Below, one piece after another: positions 8,030-16,985 of a stretch of DNA of 64,000 nucleotides. The notes below the pieces were generated by a model. The model was not told the origin of the DNA. It ran no database searches and saw only the letters and a program-made list of their open reading frames with translations. The DNA lies in NCBI RefSeq assembly GCF_002243645.1, contig NZ_CP017704.1, forward strand, positions 4,482,001-4,546,000. Reading direction: 5' to 3'. The position numbers and the translations under genes were made by a program. This DNA comes from Peribacillus simplex NBRC 15720 = DSM 1321. Lineage in GTDB: Bacteria > Bacillota > Bacilli > Bacillales > DSM-1321. Position 1 is the stretch's first letter. Every line of letters begins with the position of its first letter.

Positions 8030-9047
8030 ATGGAGGGTAAAAGAGCAGGCGGTCTTTATTTCGAAGCTAGGTGAATTATTGAATCATGGTTATCCTTTGG
8101 AGGACGCTTTACATTTTCTTGAGTTTCAGGAATCAAAGAAGAAAGCGGAAGACTTCACTAAGGCTAAAGCCGATTTAAGGAACGGTTACCCGTTGCACAT
8201 GGTTCTGACCCATCTTAATTTTCATCCTCAGCTTGTAAGTTATATATTTTATGGAGAACAATATGGCGGCCTGGAACGGGCGTTGAAAGAAGGAGGGCGA
8301 TATTGGAAGAAAAGAACCGAGGATATGGATAAAGTAAAAAAGTTAATGCTGTATCCCATATTCTTAGTCTTTTTTGTAAGCATCGTTTTTTATATTCTTC
8401 AGAGTGTTCTCCTTCCCAAATTCCAGACAATCTATTTCACGATGGATGTCGATCAGCATACACTTTTGAGATTAATGTCAGCCCTCACATTCATTCTTCC
8501 AGCACTCCCCTTCTTTTTACTCGGATTGCTCCTATTCTTGTATGTATTCAAACGATTTTGGTTTAACGGATTGTGCCCATTAAGGCAACGGAGGATTTTG
8601 ATGGGAATTCCGATATTCGGGACCTTCATCAAATTATACGAAACTTATTTTTTTGCTAGCCAATTCAGTGGCTTACTTTCCGGAGGGCTATCGATTAACG
8701 ATAGCATCAAATTATTCTCGATAAATCAACAGCAGCCTTTTTACCAAAAACTATGCGCGATCATTAAGGATGATCTGATCGAGGGCAGATCACTTGAAAT
8801 GATTTTTCGGGAGCTCCCATATTTTGATGGGAATTTACCGATGGTCGCTGCAAATGGTCAAAAATACGGCAGACTTGATGCGGAGCTACTTCATTACAGT
8901 CGTTTTATACTGGAGAAAATTGAAGAGAGAATGAATGCAATCTTAAAAATCATTCAGCCTCTTATGTTTTCACTGATAGGTCTTTTGATCGTGTCCATTT
9001 ATTTGGCGGTTTTGCTGCCGATGTTCTCACTGCTCGAAGGTATATAG
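8013..9047 (+). CDS. comGB: competence pseudopilus membrane platform protein ComGB
   Basis: GspF/PilC-type polytopic membrane protein that forms the platform on which pseudopilins are assembled, working with ComGA. The 344-residue protein shows two T2SF domains and hydrophobic segments near residues 110-135, 160-185 and 315-340. It overlaps comGA by 17 nt, indicating translational coupling. ATG 8013 (MKPKSKW) is preferred because overlap starts are usual in this operon; ATG 7995 is an alternative with a poor AGGA site 2 nt away. Confidence 0.85.
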   Translation: MKPKSKWRVKEQAVFISKLGELLNHGYPLEDALHFLEFQESKKKAEDFTKAKADLRNGYPLHMVLTHLNFHPQLVSYIFYGEQYGGLERALKEGGRYWKKRTEDMDKVKKLMLYPIFLVFFVSIVFYILQSVLLPKFQTIYFTMDVDQHTLLRLMSALTFILPALPFFLLGLLLFLYVFKRFWFNGLCPLRQRRILMGIPIFGTFIKLYETYFFASQFSGLLSGGLSINDSIKLFSINQQQPFYQKLCAIIKDDLIEGRSLEMIFRELPYFDGNLPMVAANGQKYGRLDAELLHYSRFILEKIEERMNAILKIIQPLMFSLIGLLIVSIYLAVLLPMFSLLEGI

Positions 9048-9124
9048 GATTTTATTTTTGTATTCTGGAGGTGAAAATGCTCGAAATTCATCTGGTATTC
9101 AGATGGTTTCAGGAGCATGATGAT

Positions 9125-9436
9125 ATGTTGAAGAAAGTAATGAATGAACGTGGTTTTACACTAATTGAAATGCTTATTGTTTTACTGGTAATATCCATCC
9201 TTTTGATTATAACAATCCCCAATATCACGAAGAACCAATCCACGATCCAGTCTAAAGGATGTGAAGCATTCGTGAAGATGGCCCAAGCACAGGTACAGGC
9301 TTATGAGATTGACAATGCTAAACTGCCCGGAAGTATCGGTGAATTGGAAAGTCAAGGCTATCTCAAACAGACATCCTGTCCTAATGGGGATGATATTAGT
9401 TTGGATAGTAAAGGAAAGATAACGGTCGTTGAGTAG
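9125..9436 (+). CDS. comGC: major competence pseudopilin ComGC
   Basis: Major type IV-like pseudopilin, cleaved by ComC after the glycine in NERG-FTLIEM and then polymerised. The prepilin motif is followed by a hydrophobic helix (LIVLLVISILLIITIPNI). Two cysteines (KGCEAF and TSCPNG) match the intramolecular disulfide of B. subtilis ComGC. ATG 9125 has GGAG 9 nt upstream and gives a 10-residue leader. An ATG at 9077 with GGAGG 5 nt upstream would give a 26-residue leader and cannot be excluded. Length 103 residues. Confidence 0.85.
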   Translation: MLKKVMNERGFTLIEMLIVLLVISILLIITIPNITKNQSTIQSKGCEAFVKMAQAQVQAYEIDNAKLPGSIGELESQGYLKQTSCPNGDDISLDSKGKITVVE

Positions 9437-9443
9437 GAGAGAA

Positions 9444-9887
9444 GTGAATATACGGCATTCCAATGGGGGGTATACACTATCTGAAACCCTTATTGTCCTC
9501 GGTATTTTTGTACTCCTGATTTCCATCGGCCCTAATCTATATCCTAGCTTCACTAAAGGAATGGAAAATAGGCTCTTTCTTTCTCAATTCCATGAAGATC
9601 TTTTCTATGCACAACAGTATGCCATCAGTCATGAGAGCTTGATTTACCTCCATATTGATAATACCAAAAAGGTTTATACCGTTTCGTCTTATAAGGAGGG
9701 GATCGTTCTAGAGAGAAGCATCCCAAAGGATATACAGTTTTTAAGTGGCACTTTGGGGTTCAGCTTTCATTTTAATCAGTATGGAAATGCTTCAAAAGCC
9801 GGAACGATTATGATTGACACCTCAAAGGGAAAGTACAAGTTGGTCCTCAATATCGGTAAAGGGAGGTTCAGGATTGAGAAATTGTAA
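9444..9887 (+). CDS. comGD: minor pseudopilin ComGD
   Basis: Minor competence pseudopilin with leader VNIRHSNGG followed by YTLSETLIVLGIFVLLIS; the cleavage-site glycine and the +5 glutamate are present. GTG 9444 is chosen because it gives MNI as in B. subtilis ComGD and follows AGGAG (9435-9439) at 4 nt; the frame is open from TTG 9429, which overlaps the comGC stop. Starts 7 nt after comGC. Confidence 0.8.
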   Translation: MNIRHSNGGYTLSETLIVLGIFVLLISIGPNLYPSFTKGMENRLFLSQFHEDLFYAQQYAISHESLIYLHIDNTKKVYTVSSYKEGIVLERSIPKDIQFLSGTLGFSFHFNQYGNASKAGTIMIDTSKGKYKLVLNIGKGRFRIEKL

Positions 9888-10212
9888 AGGTTACGTTTAC
9901 CTTGAGATGATAGCCGCATTTTCCGTTTGTCTATTCCTGGTCCTTGCCATTTTACCAATTCTTGAAGAGTTATTGACGCATCGGAAAGATATTGCCGTAA
10001 GGACAGAAGCCCACCATTTATTATATGAAAGATTGACGGCGTTCATGGAAGGGGAGATACAAGCAGTTGGTCAGGAAATCATTTACAAAAAAAGATCCTA
10101 TGAATTGGTTTGGAAGGACCATGGGGATTTTCCGGGAATGATTGAAGGGTGTGTACGTTATGAAGATGAATCGGGTAATCTGGAATCCATTTGTGATGCT
10201 GCGAAAAAATGA
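9874..10212 (+). CDS. comGE: minor pseudopilin ComGE
   Basis: Minor competence pseudopilin of 112 residues. TTG 9874 has GGGAGG (9861-9866) 7 nt upstream and gives a short leader MRNCKG followed by YVYLEMIAAFSVCLFLVL; the +5 glutamate is present although the +1 residue is Tyr. It overlaps comGD by 14 nt. Homology to ComGE is assigned mainly from position and the prepilin pattern. Confidence 0.75.
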   Translation: MRNCKGYVYLEMIAAFSVCLFLVLAILPILEELLTHRKDIAVRTEAHHLLYERLTAFMEGEIQAVGQEIIYKKRSYELVWKDHGDFPGMIEGCVRYEDESGNLESICDAAKK

Positions 10213-10639
10213 TGGCTTTACGATGATCGAAATGCTTTTTTCTTTAATGATTTTAATGACGACGTCCCTTTTTGTTCTACAGCTTTTTTCAATCATTAAC
10301 ACCCAGATGGGGTCCGTTGATAAATTGCATCCTAAAGAGTGGGAGGTCTTTACCATGCAAATGAAGCAGGAGGTCCGGAGTTCCAAAGTTCAGGATGTAA
10401 TGGGAAATAAATTATATTTGCTTTCAGGTGAACAATTATCATCATTTGAACAATATGAAGATAAGGTCCGAAGACGAGTGAATGGTATGGGGCATGAGGT
10501 CATCTTACAGAACATTTCGGAATTCCGGGTTGAGAAGGATGGCAGTGTCATTGTTATAAATATTACGGATAAAGCAGGGACTACTTTCAGTCGAAGATTT
10601 CATCCTTTCTTTAGGAATGTTGCGAAAGTCGATGAATAA
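10160..10639 (+). CDS. comGF: minor pseudopilin ComGF
   Basis: Minor pseudopilin with a KNDG-FTMIEM cleavage motif and hydrophobic helix, then a soluble domain containing the VRRRVNGMGH segment that resembles the RKRVDGKGH segment of B. subtilis ComGF. ATG 10160 follows AAGGGTG; ATG 10196 would give a shorter 7-residue leader but has a weaker ribosome site. Overlaps comGE by about 50 nt from the longer start. Confidence 0.8.
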   Translation: MKMNRVIWNPFVMLRKNDGFTMIEMLFSLMILMTTSLFVLQLFSIINTQMGSVDKLHPKEWEVFTMQMKQEVRSSKVQDVMGNKLYLLSGEQLSSFEQYEDKVRRRVNGMGHEVILQNISEFRVEKDGSVIVINITDKAGTTFSRRFHPFFRNVAKVDE

Positions 10640-11018
10640 TCAAAAAGGAGTCGTTTTCCCGATGGTCATGATTGTAGCGAGTGTTTTCATCATGTTCACG
10701 ATACTAATGATCGATCAGTTTATCATTGATAAAAAGTTTTATAAAGAAGTGGAAGAATCGCTTGTGGCCGACCATCTTGTCCATCTAGCCATCAAGGATG
10801 TGACGGCAGAGTGGGGCGAAGAGATCCCAAAAATCATCGAGGGGGAAATTTCATATCCCAATGGTGTGGTGCGGTATTCCTTAATGAAGCAAGAGGGTCC
10901 TTATGTCTATATCGAGTTTTCTTCCACGACTAAAAATGACCGTGAGGGCAGGGTTATCATTCAATACGATAAAGAAGCGGGGAACGTGAAAGAATGGTTG
11001 GAAAAGCAGGCTGTGTAA
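10632..11018 (+). CDS. comGG: competence pseudopilus protein ComGG
   Basis: Last comG gene. A short N terminus MNNQKG is followed by VVFPMVMIVASVFIMFTILM, a pseudopilin-like membrane segment lacking the canonical +5 glutamate, as in ComGG. ATG 10632 overlaps the comGF stop by 8 nt; ATG 10617 is an in-frame alternative. 128 residues from the chosen start. Confidence 0.75.
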   Translation: MNNQKGVVFPMVMIVASVFIMFTILMIDQFIIDKKFYKEVEESLVADHLVHLAIKDVTAEWGEEIPKIIEGEISYPNGVVRYSLMKQEGPYVYIEFSSTTKNDREGRVIIQYDKEAGNVKEWLEKQAV

Positions 11019-11129
11019 TACGCAAGATCAACACTCTTTTAAAACGGAAAGCGACAGGTTTACGTGTAAAAATCGAAGGAATAAAAGTAGCGTAAACCGG
11101 GCATACTTTGCATAGGGTGATGATTTTAT

Positions 11130-11315
11130 ATGTCTACAAACGCTTATATTAAATATCTGACGCAGCAGCTTGTCGAGTATTTTAATCTGACGAAAAAAGA
11201 ACGAAAAGAAAAGCGCCGTCATAGAAAAGAGGATAAAAATCATGGAATGTCCCATTGGTTTGGCATTGTCCCTTTTGCTTTGTCGATGTTCGTAAGGAAA
11301 AATATCAAAAAGTAA
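11130..11315 (+). CDS. yqzE: YqzE family small protein
   Basis: A 61-residue protein with a strongly basic middle (KKERKEKRRHRKEDK) and a hydrophobic C terminus (WFGIVPFALSMFV). It matches the YqzE family found directly after comGG in Bacillus; function unknown. GGGTGATG lies about 11 nt before the ATG. The 111-nt gap from comGG contains an 8-bp inverted repeat GGTTTACG/CGTAAACC (11057-11064, 11091-11098). Confidence 0.8.
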   Translation: MSTNAYIKYLTQQLVEYFNLTKKERKEKRRHRKEDKNHGMSHWFGIVPFALSMFVRKNIKK

Positions 11316-11350
11316 AACAGATGTCCTGAACTTAGGACATCTGTTTTTTA
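11315..11350. terminator. bidirectional terminator between yqzE and yqhG
   Basis: AAACAGATGTCCT (11315-11327) and AGGACATCTGTTT (11334-11346) form a 13-bp stem with a T run after it; the A run before it serves the minus strand. Confidence 0.88.
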
Positions 11351-11361
11351 TCGTTCTTTAC

Positions 11362-12159
11362 TTATCCCAACGCCCTATCTGAAAGGTAAAATAATCCTCC
11401 ATTGATTATGGATATTCGGATGTTGGGTTCATATTGAGCTTTTAAGGCTTCTTTTTCGGTAAAATAGCTCTCACTTTTTTCGTCCATATCCTTGTAAAAA
11501 TGTTCCAATAAATTTAAGTCATTCTGCCAGCGCAGCATTGCTTCCTCCGCCCAGGTATGATCATCATCCTCGAAACTGGTTCTTATATATGTATCCAGTC
11601 TTGCCAATCCACTCTTGGGCATGATGAGCGGTGAAAGCGTAAAGGAGTAATCCGGTATTTTTGGAGTGACCTTAATCGGTAAAACCCGACGGTGAAACCC
11701 TTCCATGATTTCACCCGAGATTAAATTCAATCCTATCGACATGAAAGTATCTTTTTTACGGTCGCATTGATAGGATATTTTCACATTCAGGGTCAGCCAA
11801 GGAAACAAAGGATTATTTCCGCCTTTTGATGGAGGAGTATCCTCAAAAAGTCTAGTATACCCTGCAAGCTTTTTGGTTGATTGTACAATCTGATGAAGGC
11901 GGGGGGAGCCAAAATGAATCATTTCTCCCTTTAAGTCGGATGGAGCTTGTTCGGAATCGGTAATGAACGTCATCTGGGCTGGGTTCGGAACGCCACCTGT
12001 TTTTTCGAGATAGTGCCAATAAAAGGGTCTGTTCATTAATTCTTTATCCATTTCGATTGTCAATTGGACTGTAAGGTGGGTTGGTGTATTATCCAGTATT
12101 TCACAATCATTGGCTTTAAAGTAAGTTAATAAAAAATCATGAATTTCCCGTTGCTGCAT
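11362..12159 (-). CDS. yqhG: YqhG family protein
   Basis: A 265-residue soluble protein of the YqhG family, function unknown, always recalled beside the SNF2 helicase yqhH. The ATG (forward 12157-12159) is preceded on the minus strand by AAGGTGAGG; a GTG 9 nt further upstream is possible. It overlaps the 3' end of yqhH by 23 nt, so the two are translationally coupled and may act together. No signal peptide or membrane segment is visible. Confidence 0.82.
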   Translation of the reverse strand: MQQREIHDFLLTYFKANDCEILDNTPTHLTVQLTIEMDKELMNRPFYWHYLEKTGGVPNPAQMTFITDSEQAPSDLKGEMIHFGSPRLHQIVQSTKKLAGYTRLFEDTPPSKGGNNPLFPWLTLNVKISYQCDRKKDTFMSIGLNLISGEIMEGFHRRVLPIKVTPKIPDYSFTLSPLIMPKSGLARLDTYIRTSFEDDDHTWAEEAMLRWQNDLNLLEHFYKDMDEKSESYFTEKEALKAQYEPNIRISIINGGLFYLSDRALG

Positions 12160-13825
12160 GTACCTCACCTTCCTTCATTGATTGTGCGAATTGGATTAAC
12201 GATGAAAAATTATCCATCTTGATTTTCATTTCGCCCTCTGTTTTGGACTCGCCGACCACATCAATTAAATATTCTTCAATGTTGTTAATATCCAGTTTGG
12301 TTAAAATATCATCCAATTCACCAATTACTTTTTCAAATAAATTAATTTTTTCGTATAGCAACTTCAGAATGTGTTCTTCTACTGTATTTTTCGTGGCAAA
12401 GTTATAAATCATCACATCTTCTTCCTGACCAAGGCGGTGAATCCGGCCAATTCTCTGTTCGAGCCTCATGGGGTTCCATGGCAGGTCAAAATTTATCAAA
12501 TGATGGCAAAACTGAAGGTTTATCCCTTCCCCGCCAGCTTCGGTTGCAATTAAAACCTGTATATTCTTTTGGAATAATTCTCGCATCCAGTCTTTCTTTC
12601 CGCGCTTAAAACCGCCTCGGAAAGGAACTGAAGAAATTCCATTCTGCTGTAGATACCATTGAAGATATAGCTGAGTCGCCCGGTATTCGGTAAAGATAAT
12701 TACTTTGTCATCAATCTTCTTGATCAGTTCCAAAGCTTTTTCAGCCTTGGAGTTCTGAACCGTTTCATTCACTTTAGAAAATAAATCATCAAGCTTTGCC
12801 AAAAAGTCAGGGGAAGGCTGATCATATTTATCTCTCATATTCTTTAATGTATAAAAGACCGCCTCTCTGCTGCTGCATGCTTCCCTTTGGAGAGTGAGAG
12901 CCGAAAAGGCGCTTCCTTTTGATCCGTCCGAAATAGGCTTGAATTTTGAAACAGCATCGTACAATGCTTGTTCCGTTGGAGAAAATTCAATGGTGATGGT
13001 TTCCACATGTCGTTTTGTCCATTCAATACCAGTATCGGCCCGCCGGTTTCGAATCATGACAGTGTTGACCAGTTCCTTTAGGTGTTCATCTTCAATTATG
13101 TTCCGGCCTTTCCCTTTATACTTTTCCGAAAAGAGTGAGGCATTTCCCAAGTGACCTGGTTTCAATAATGAAACGAGGTGAAAGATTTCCTCGACTTTAT
13201 TTTGAATCGGAGTCGCTGTCAGGAGTAAACAAAATTTCTTTTTCAGATTTTGGACGAATTCATAATTCTTCGTCTTATTATTTTTAAGTTTATGAGCTTC
13301 ATCAATAATGATGAAATCATATTCCTGATTGAAAATGATATCTCGATGTGGGGCGCGTTTCGCTGTATCAATGGATGAAATGACCACATCACAGGATTCC
13401 CAAACATAACTTTTTCTCTGAACGACTGCAGGAATATGAAACTTGGTATTCAATTCAAAAGCCCATTGTGTGACAAGGGAAGCCGGAACAAGGATCAATA
13501 CTTTTTTTACAAGGCCTCTAATCATATACTCTTTTAGGATCAAGCCTGCTTCAATTGTTTTTCCGAGACCTACCTCATCAGCTAAAATGGCCTTTCCATT
13601 CATCTTTTCCACCACTTGCTTGGCTGCTTCCAATTGATGGGGAAGCGGGGTTAACTGCGGAAGGTGCTTAGGCGCCTGTAAACCTTCAAAATCAGGGATG
13701 ATAAGATTTTCCTCCATTTGAACCGCCAATTTATAAAGCTCCCAATTTCCCCATGGACCGTCATTTTCCATCTTTTGCAGAAACTCGTCATTCCATTCAG
13801 AATTGAAGGATATATTGATTTTCAT
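12137..13825 (-). CDS. yqhH: SNF2/DEAD-like DNA helicase YqhH
   Basis: SWI2/SNF2-type ATPase, 562 residues. Visible helicase motifs are ADEVGLGKTIEAG (motif I, about residues 82-94), IIIDEAHKLKN (II), LLLTATPIQN (III), VIIFTEYRATQ (IV), ATEAGGEGINLQFC (V) and QRIGRIHRLGQ (VI). It lacks extra accessory domains and ends with a coiled segment. Likely remodels protein-DNA complexes, similar to RapA-type proteins, but its role is unknown. The minus-strand ATG follows GAGGGAG. Divergent from the glycine riboswitch/gcv operon. Confidence 0.88.
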   Translation of the reverse strand: MKINISFNSEWNDEFLQKMENDGPWGNWELYKLAVQMEENLIIPDFEGLQAPKHLPQLTPLPHQLEAAKQVVEKMNGKAILADEVGLGKTIEAGLILKEYMIRGLVKKVLILVPASLVTQWAFELNTKFHIPAVVQRKSYVWESCDVVISSIDTAKRAPHRDIIFNQEYDFIIIDEAHKLKNNKTKNYEFVQNLKKKFCLLLTATPIQNKVEEIFHLVSLLKPGHLGNASLFSEKYKGKGRNIIEDEHLKELVNTVMIRNRRADTGIEWTKRHVETITIEFSPTEQALYDAVSKFKPISDGSKGSAFSALTLQREACSSREAVFYTLKNMRDKYDQPSPDFLAKLDDLFSKVNETVQNSKAEKALELIKKIDDKVIIFTEYRATQLYLQWYLQQNGISSVPFRGGFKRGKKDWMRELFQKNIQVLIATEAGGEGINLQFCHHLINFDLPWNPMRLEQRIGRIHRLGQEEDVMIYNFATKNTVEEHILKLLYEKINLFEKVIGELDDILTKLDINNIEEYLIDVVGESKTEGEMKIKMDNFSSLIQFAQSMKEGEVHAATGNS

Positions 13826-14206
13826 AGAAATAACTCCCTCTTAAATCATAATTTCCTTAATAAAAGGTCAAAACCCGAACATTTCATATGTGAAGTGAGA
13901 AAAATATTTCTCTTCAAAAGATATTGCAGAGTTAAGTTTCTTAGGGTAGGATATAAGTATATTTAGAAAATTCCAATTTCCAAACGCTACAAAGAATCTT
14001 TGTACATCGATTTTTGCAGTTCGCGTTTTCTTAGTATGGGCTACAGGCTCCTAATTTATCCAAGATTACTGAAGGAGATCACTCAAATGGTTTCTGAAGT
14101 TTTAGGAGAATTGGCAGAGAATGCATTCCATGATGCTCAAAGGTTTTACCGATGCTTGGGGCTTATTAGCTTCCTTTCATTGGTAGACCATTTATATGCG
14201 GGTGAA
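13826..14206. other. divergent region between yqhH and the glycine riboswitch
   Basis: About 380 bases carrying the yqhH upstream region and presumably the gcv promoter. I see a perfect 8-bp inverted repeat TACAAAGA/TCTTTGTA separated by one A (13988-14004) and a 6-bp repeat GAGAAA/TTTCTC near 13897-13912. The frame open from 14000 runs straight through the riboswitch and is not a gene. No confident -35/-10 pair was found. Confidence 0.45.
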
Positions 14207-14375
14207 GATAAGGGGAGAGACTACGGATGTAGCGCCGAAGGAGCAAACTTAGCAGTGAATCTCTCAGGCAAAAGAACTCTTATTGGACGCAACTCTGGAG
14301 AGCGCCGCCCGTTTTGGGAGGGCCACCAAAGGGGAAAACCTATTATATAGGTAAACTTTCAGGTTTCAGGACAGA
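14207..14375 (+). promoter_or_regulatory. tandem glycine riboswitch (two aptamers)
   Basis: Two glycine aptamers in series upstream of gcvT. Aptamer 1 shows GGAGAGAC (near 14213), GCCGAAGGAGCAAAC (14234-14248) and CTCTCAGGCAAAAGA (14261-14275). Aptamer 2 shows CTCTGGAGAG (14293-14302), CCACCAAAGGGG (14333-14344) and AAACTTTCAGG (14353-14363). The 3' strand of aptamer 2 runs into GGACAGAG, which is also the left arm of a terminator, so glycine binding should prevent termination and switch gcv on, as known for the gcvT class. Confidence 0.95.
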
Positions 14376-14411
14376 GAAAAAGCTCAAACGGGCTTTCTCT
14401 GTCCTTTTTTG
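14369..14411 (+). terminator. riboswitch-controlled terminator before gcvT
   Basis: GGACAGAGAAA plus GCTC (14369-14385) pairs with GGGCTTTCTCTGTCC (14390-14404), followed by TTTTTT. It shares sequence with the P1 region of aptamer 2, the expected expression platform. Confidence 0.92.
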
Positions 14412-14514
14412 TGCTTTTTTTACATCATGAATCAGGATATATCTGATGCGTAATGACAAGAAGCTTTTGATAATGAAGCCAATTAATTTAAAAAAATCTG
14501 AAGGGGGTTATTTT

Positions 14515-15621
14515 TTGACCAATTTAAAAAGAACACCACTATTTGAGGTTTATCGTGAATACGGAGGTAAAACGATTGATTTTGGCGGCTGGGAACTTCC
14601 TGTCCAATTTTCGGGTATAAAGGACGAACATGAAGCCGTACGTACAAAAGCGGGGTTATTCGATGTTTCCCATATGGGGGAAGTCGATGTTAAGGGTCCT
14701 GGGAGCCTTTCCTTTTTACAGAAGATGCTGACTAATGATATTTCAAAGCTGCAACAGGGCGGTGCCCAATATACAGCCATGTGTTATGAAAACGGAGGCA
14801 CGGTTGATGATCTTATTGTGTATAAAAGGGCTGAGGACGACTACCTTCTCGTGGTCAATGCAGCGAATACAGAAAAAGATTTCAATTGGCTGCAAGCTAA
14901 TTTAACGGAAGATGTCCAAATTACGAATGTATCGAGTGACTATACACAGCTGGCACTTCAAGGACCATCTGCAGAGAAGATATTACAAAAACTATCGGAA
15001 AATACTGCGCTAAGTGAAATTGGATTTTTCAAGTTCAAGGAAAATGTCATGATAAGCGGTATATCCACGATTGTATCCCGTACTGGATACACTGGTGAAG
15101 ATGGTTTTGAGATATATAGCGACAGTAAAAATGGTCCTGCCCTTTGGAAGGCGATTATGGATGCCGGAAAGGAAGAGGGGGTTCAGCCGATTGGTTTAGG
15201 TGCTCGTGATACCTTGCGTTTTGAAGCGAAACTGCCGCTGTATGGGCAGGAGCTTTCAGCGGACATCACCCCGATAGAAGCCGGGATTGGTTTTGCGGTA
15301 AAAGTGGATAAGGAAGTTGATTTTTTCGGGAAAGCCGTTCTTGCTGAGCAAAAGGAGAAAGGGGCTCCCCGCAAGCTTGTGGGAATTGAAATGATTGACC
15401 GTGGCATTCCACGTCATGGGTATAAGGTCTACAGCGGTGACAAAGTCATTGGCGAGGTCACGACCGGTACCCAATCACCAACGTTGAAGAAAAACGTGGG
15501 ATTGGTACTTATCGATAAGGAATTTTCGGTGCTGGATGCGGAAGTCGAAGTGGAAATCCGTTCCAAACGTTTGAAAGCCGTTATAATACAAACACCTTTT
15601 TATAAAAAACCACGTAAATAG
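14515..15621 (+). CDS. gcvT: aminomethyltransferase (glycine cleavage T protein)
   Basis: T protein of the glycine cleavage system; transfers the aminomethyl carbon from lipoylated GcvH to tetrahydrofolate, releasing ammonia. The 368-residue protein has the family start [20 protein letters not shown], the FDVSHMGE folate-site motif, [14 protein letters not shown] and the C-terminal [16 protein letters not shown]-like barrel. TTG 14515 is preceded by AGGGGG (14502-14506) at 8 nt and matches family N termini; the frame is open from 14446. Leads the operon with gcvPA and gcvPB. GcvH is not in the window. Confidence 0.93.
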   Translation: MTNLKRTPLFEVYREYGGKTIDFGGWELPVQFSGIKDEHEAVRTKAGLFDVSHMGEVDVKGPGSLSFLQKMLTNDISKLQQGGAQYTAMCYENGGTVDDLIVYKRAEDDYLLVVNAANTEKDFNWLQANLTEDVQITNVSSDYTQLALQGPSAEKILQKLSENTALSEIGFFKFKENVMISGISTIVSRTGYTGEDGFEIYSDSKNGPALWKAIMDAGKEEGVQPIGLGARDTLRFEAKLPLYGQELSADITPIEAGIGFAVKVDKEVDFFGKAVLAEQKEKGAPRKLVGIEMIDRGIPRHGYKVYSGDKVIGEVTTGTQSPTLKKNVGLVLIDKEFSVLDAEVEVEIRSKRLKAVIIQTPFYKKPRK

Positions 15622-15638
15622 AGGGGAATGGTCATTAG

Positions 15639-16985
15639 ATGAAACATCGTTATTTACCCATGACAGAGCTAGATAAACAAGAAATGCTGGAAGCGATAGG
15701 GGTAACTACTGCAGAAGAACTTTTCAACGATATCCCTGAAAGCATTCGTTTTCAAGGAGAATACGATATCAAGCCTGCTAAATCGGAACCTGCATTAATG
15801 AAAGAATTATCAAGGCTTGCTGCCAAGAATGCGGATCTTAAAAACTATGCTTCCTTCCTTGGTGCGGGTGTCTATGACCATTATGCACCGGTCATCGTCG
15901 ATCATGTTCTATCGCGTTCTGAGTTTTATACGGCTTATACACCCTATCAGCCTGAAATTTCACAGGGCGAGCTTCAGGCAATTTTTGAATATCAAACAAT
16001 GATTTGTGAATTGACTGGCATGGATGTTGCTAACTCCTCCATGTATGACGGCGGGACGGCGCTAGCTGAAGCAGCCATGCTTGCTTCAGGCCAGACACGA
16101 CGCAAGAAGATTCTCATTTCAGGAGCGGTTCATCCTGAATCAAGAGAAGTTGTGAAGACATATGCGAAAGGGCAACGTGTGGAAGTAATCGAAATTCCAT
16201 TTAAAGACGGTGTGACGGACTTAGCTGCTTTAAGGGAATTGGCGAATGATGACATTGCAGGGGTGATCGTGCAATATCCGAACTTTTTTGGCCGTATCGA
16301 GCCATTGAAAGAAATGGAAGAAATCATTCATGGCGTCAAGTCCATGTTTATCGTTTCAAGTAATCCGCTGGCATTGGGAGCTTTGACATCGCCTGGTGCA
16401 CTCGGTGCAGATATCGTAACGGGGGATGCTCAGCCATTCGGCATTCCGGCGGCATTTGGTGGACCCCATTGTGGATATTTTGCCGTTACTAATAAACTTG
16501 TTCGGAAAGTCCCGGGCCGACTCGTCGGTCAAACTGTGGATGAAAATGGAAAAAGGGGATTTGTGCTGACGCTTCAAGCTCGTGAACAGCACATTCGCCG
16601 TGACAAAGCCACATCCAACATTTGTTCCAATCAAGCTTTGAATGCCTTGGCAGCTTCTGTTGCAATGACCGCGCTTGGGAAAAAGGGTGTCAAAGAAATG
16701 GCCGTGCAAAATATTCAAAAAGCGCATTATGCGAAAAAAGCAATTATGGCAAAAGGGGTGGAAGTCATATTCGACGGTCCTTCGTTTAATGAATTTGTCA
16801 TTAAACTGCCTGCTTCGTTTTCAGAAATCAATAAAAACCTTTTTGAAAAAGGGATGATCGGCGGCTTCGATTTAGGGACTGTTTATCCTGAGTTGAAAGA
16901 CCATATGCTGGTTGCGGTAACTGAACTTAGAACAAAAGAAGAAATTGATGCACTTGCGCAGGAATTGGGGGATCAACATGAATAA
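15639..16985 (+). CDS. gcvPA: glycine dehydrogenase (decarboxylating) subunit 1
   Basis: N-terminal half of the split P protein of the glycine cleavage system, 448 residues. With GcvPB it decarboxylates glycine using pyridoxal phosphate and loads the aminomethyl group on GcvH. It carries [17 protein letters not shown] at the start, [15 protein letters not shown], and the APFGG-like block [16 protein letters not shown]; it lacks the PLP lysine, which is in subunit 2. RBS GAGGGGA. 17 nt after gcvT; overlaps gcvPB by 8 nt. Confidence 0.93.
   Translation: MKHRYLPMTELDKQEMLEAIGVTTAEELFNDIPESIRFQGEYDIKPAKSEPALMKELSRLAAKNADLKNYASFLGAGVYDHYAPVIVDHVLSRSEFYTAYTPYQPEISQGELQAIFEYQTMICELTGMDVANSSMYDGGTALAEAAMLASGQTRRKKILISGAVHPESREVVKTYAKGQRVEVIEIPFKDGVTDLAALRELANDDIAGVIVQYPNFFGRIEPLKEMEEIIHGVKSMFIVSSNPLALGALTSPGALGADIVTGDAQPFGIPAAFGGPHCGYFAVTNKLVRKVPGRLVGQTVDENGKRGFVLTLQAREQHIRRDKATSNICSNQALNALAASVAMTALGKKGVKEMAVQNIQKAHYAKKAIMAKGVEVIFDGPSFNEFVIKLPASFSEINKNLFEKGMIGGFDLGTVYPELKDHMLVAVTELRTKEEIDALAQELGDQHE

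Noticed and set aside
14000-14350. 116-codon frame between yqhH and gcvT
   Set aside because: It reads through both glycine aptamers and has no ribosome site; the RNA structure explains the sequence.
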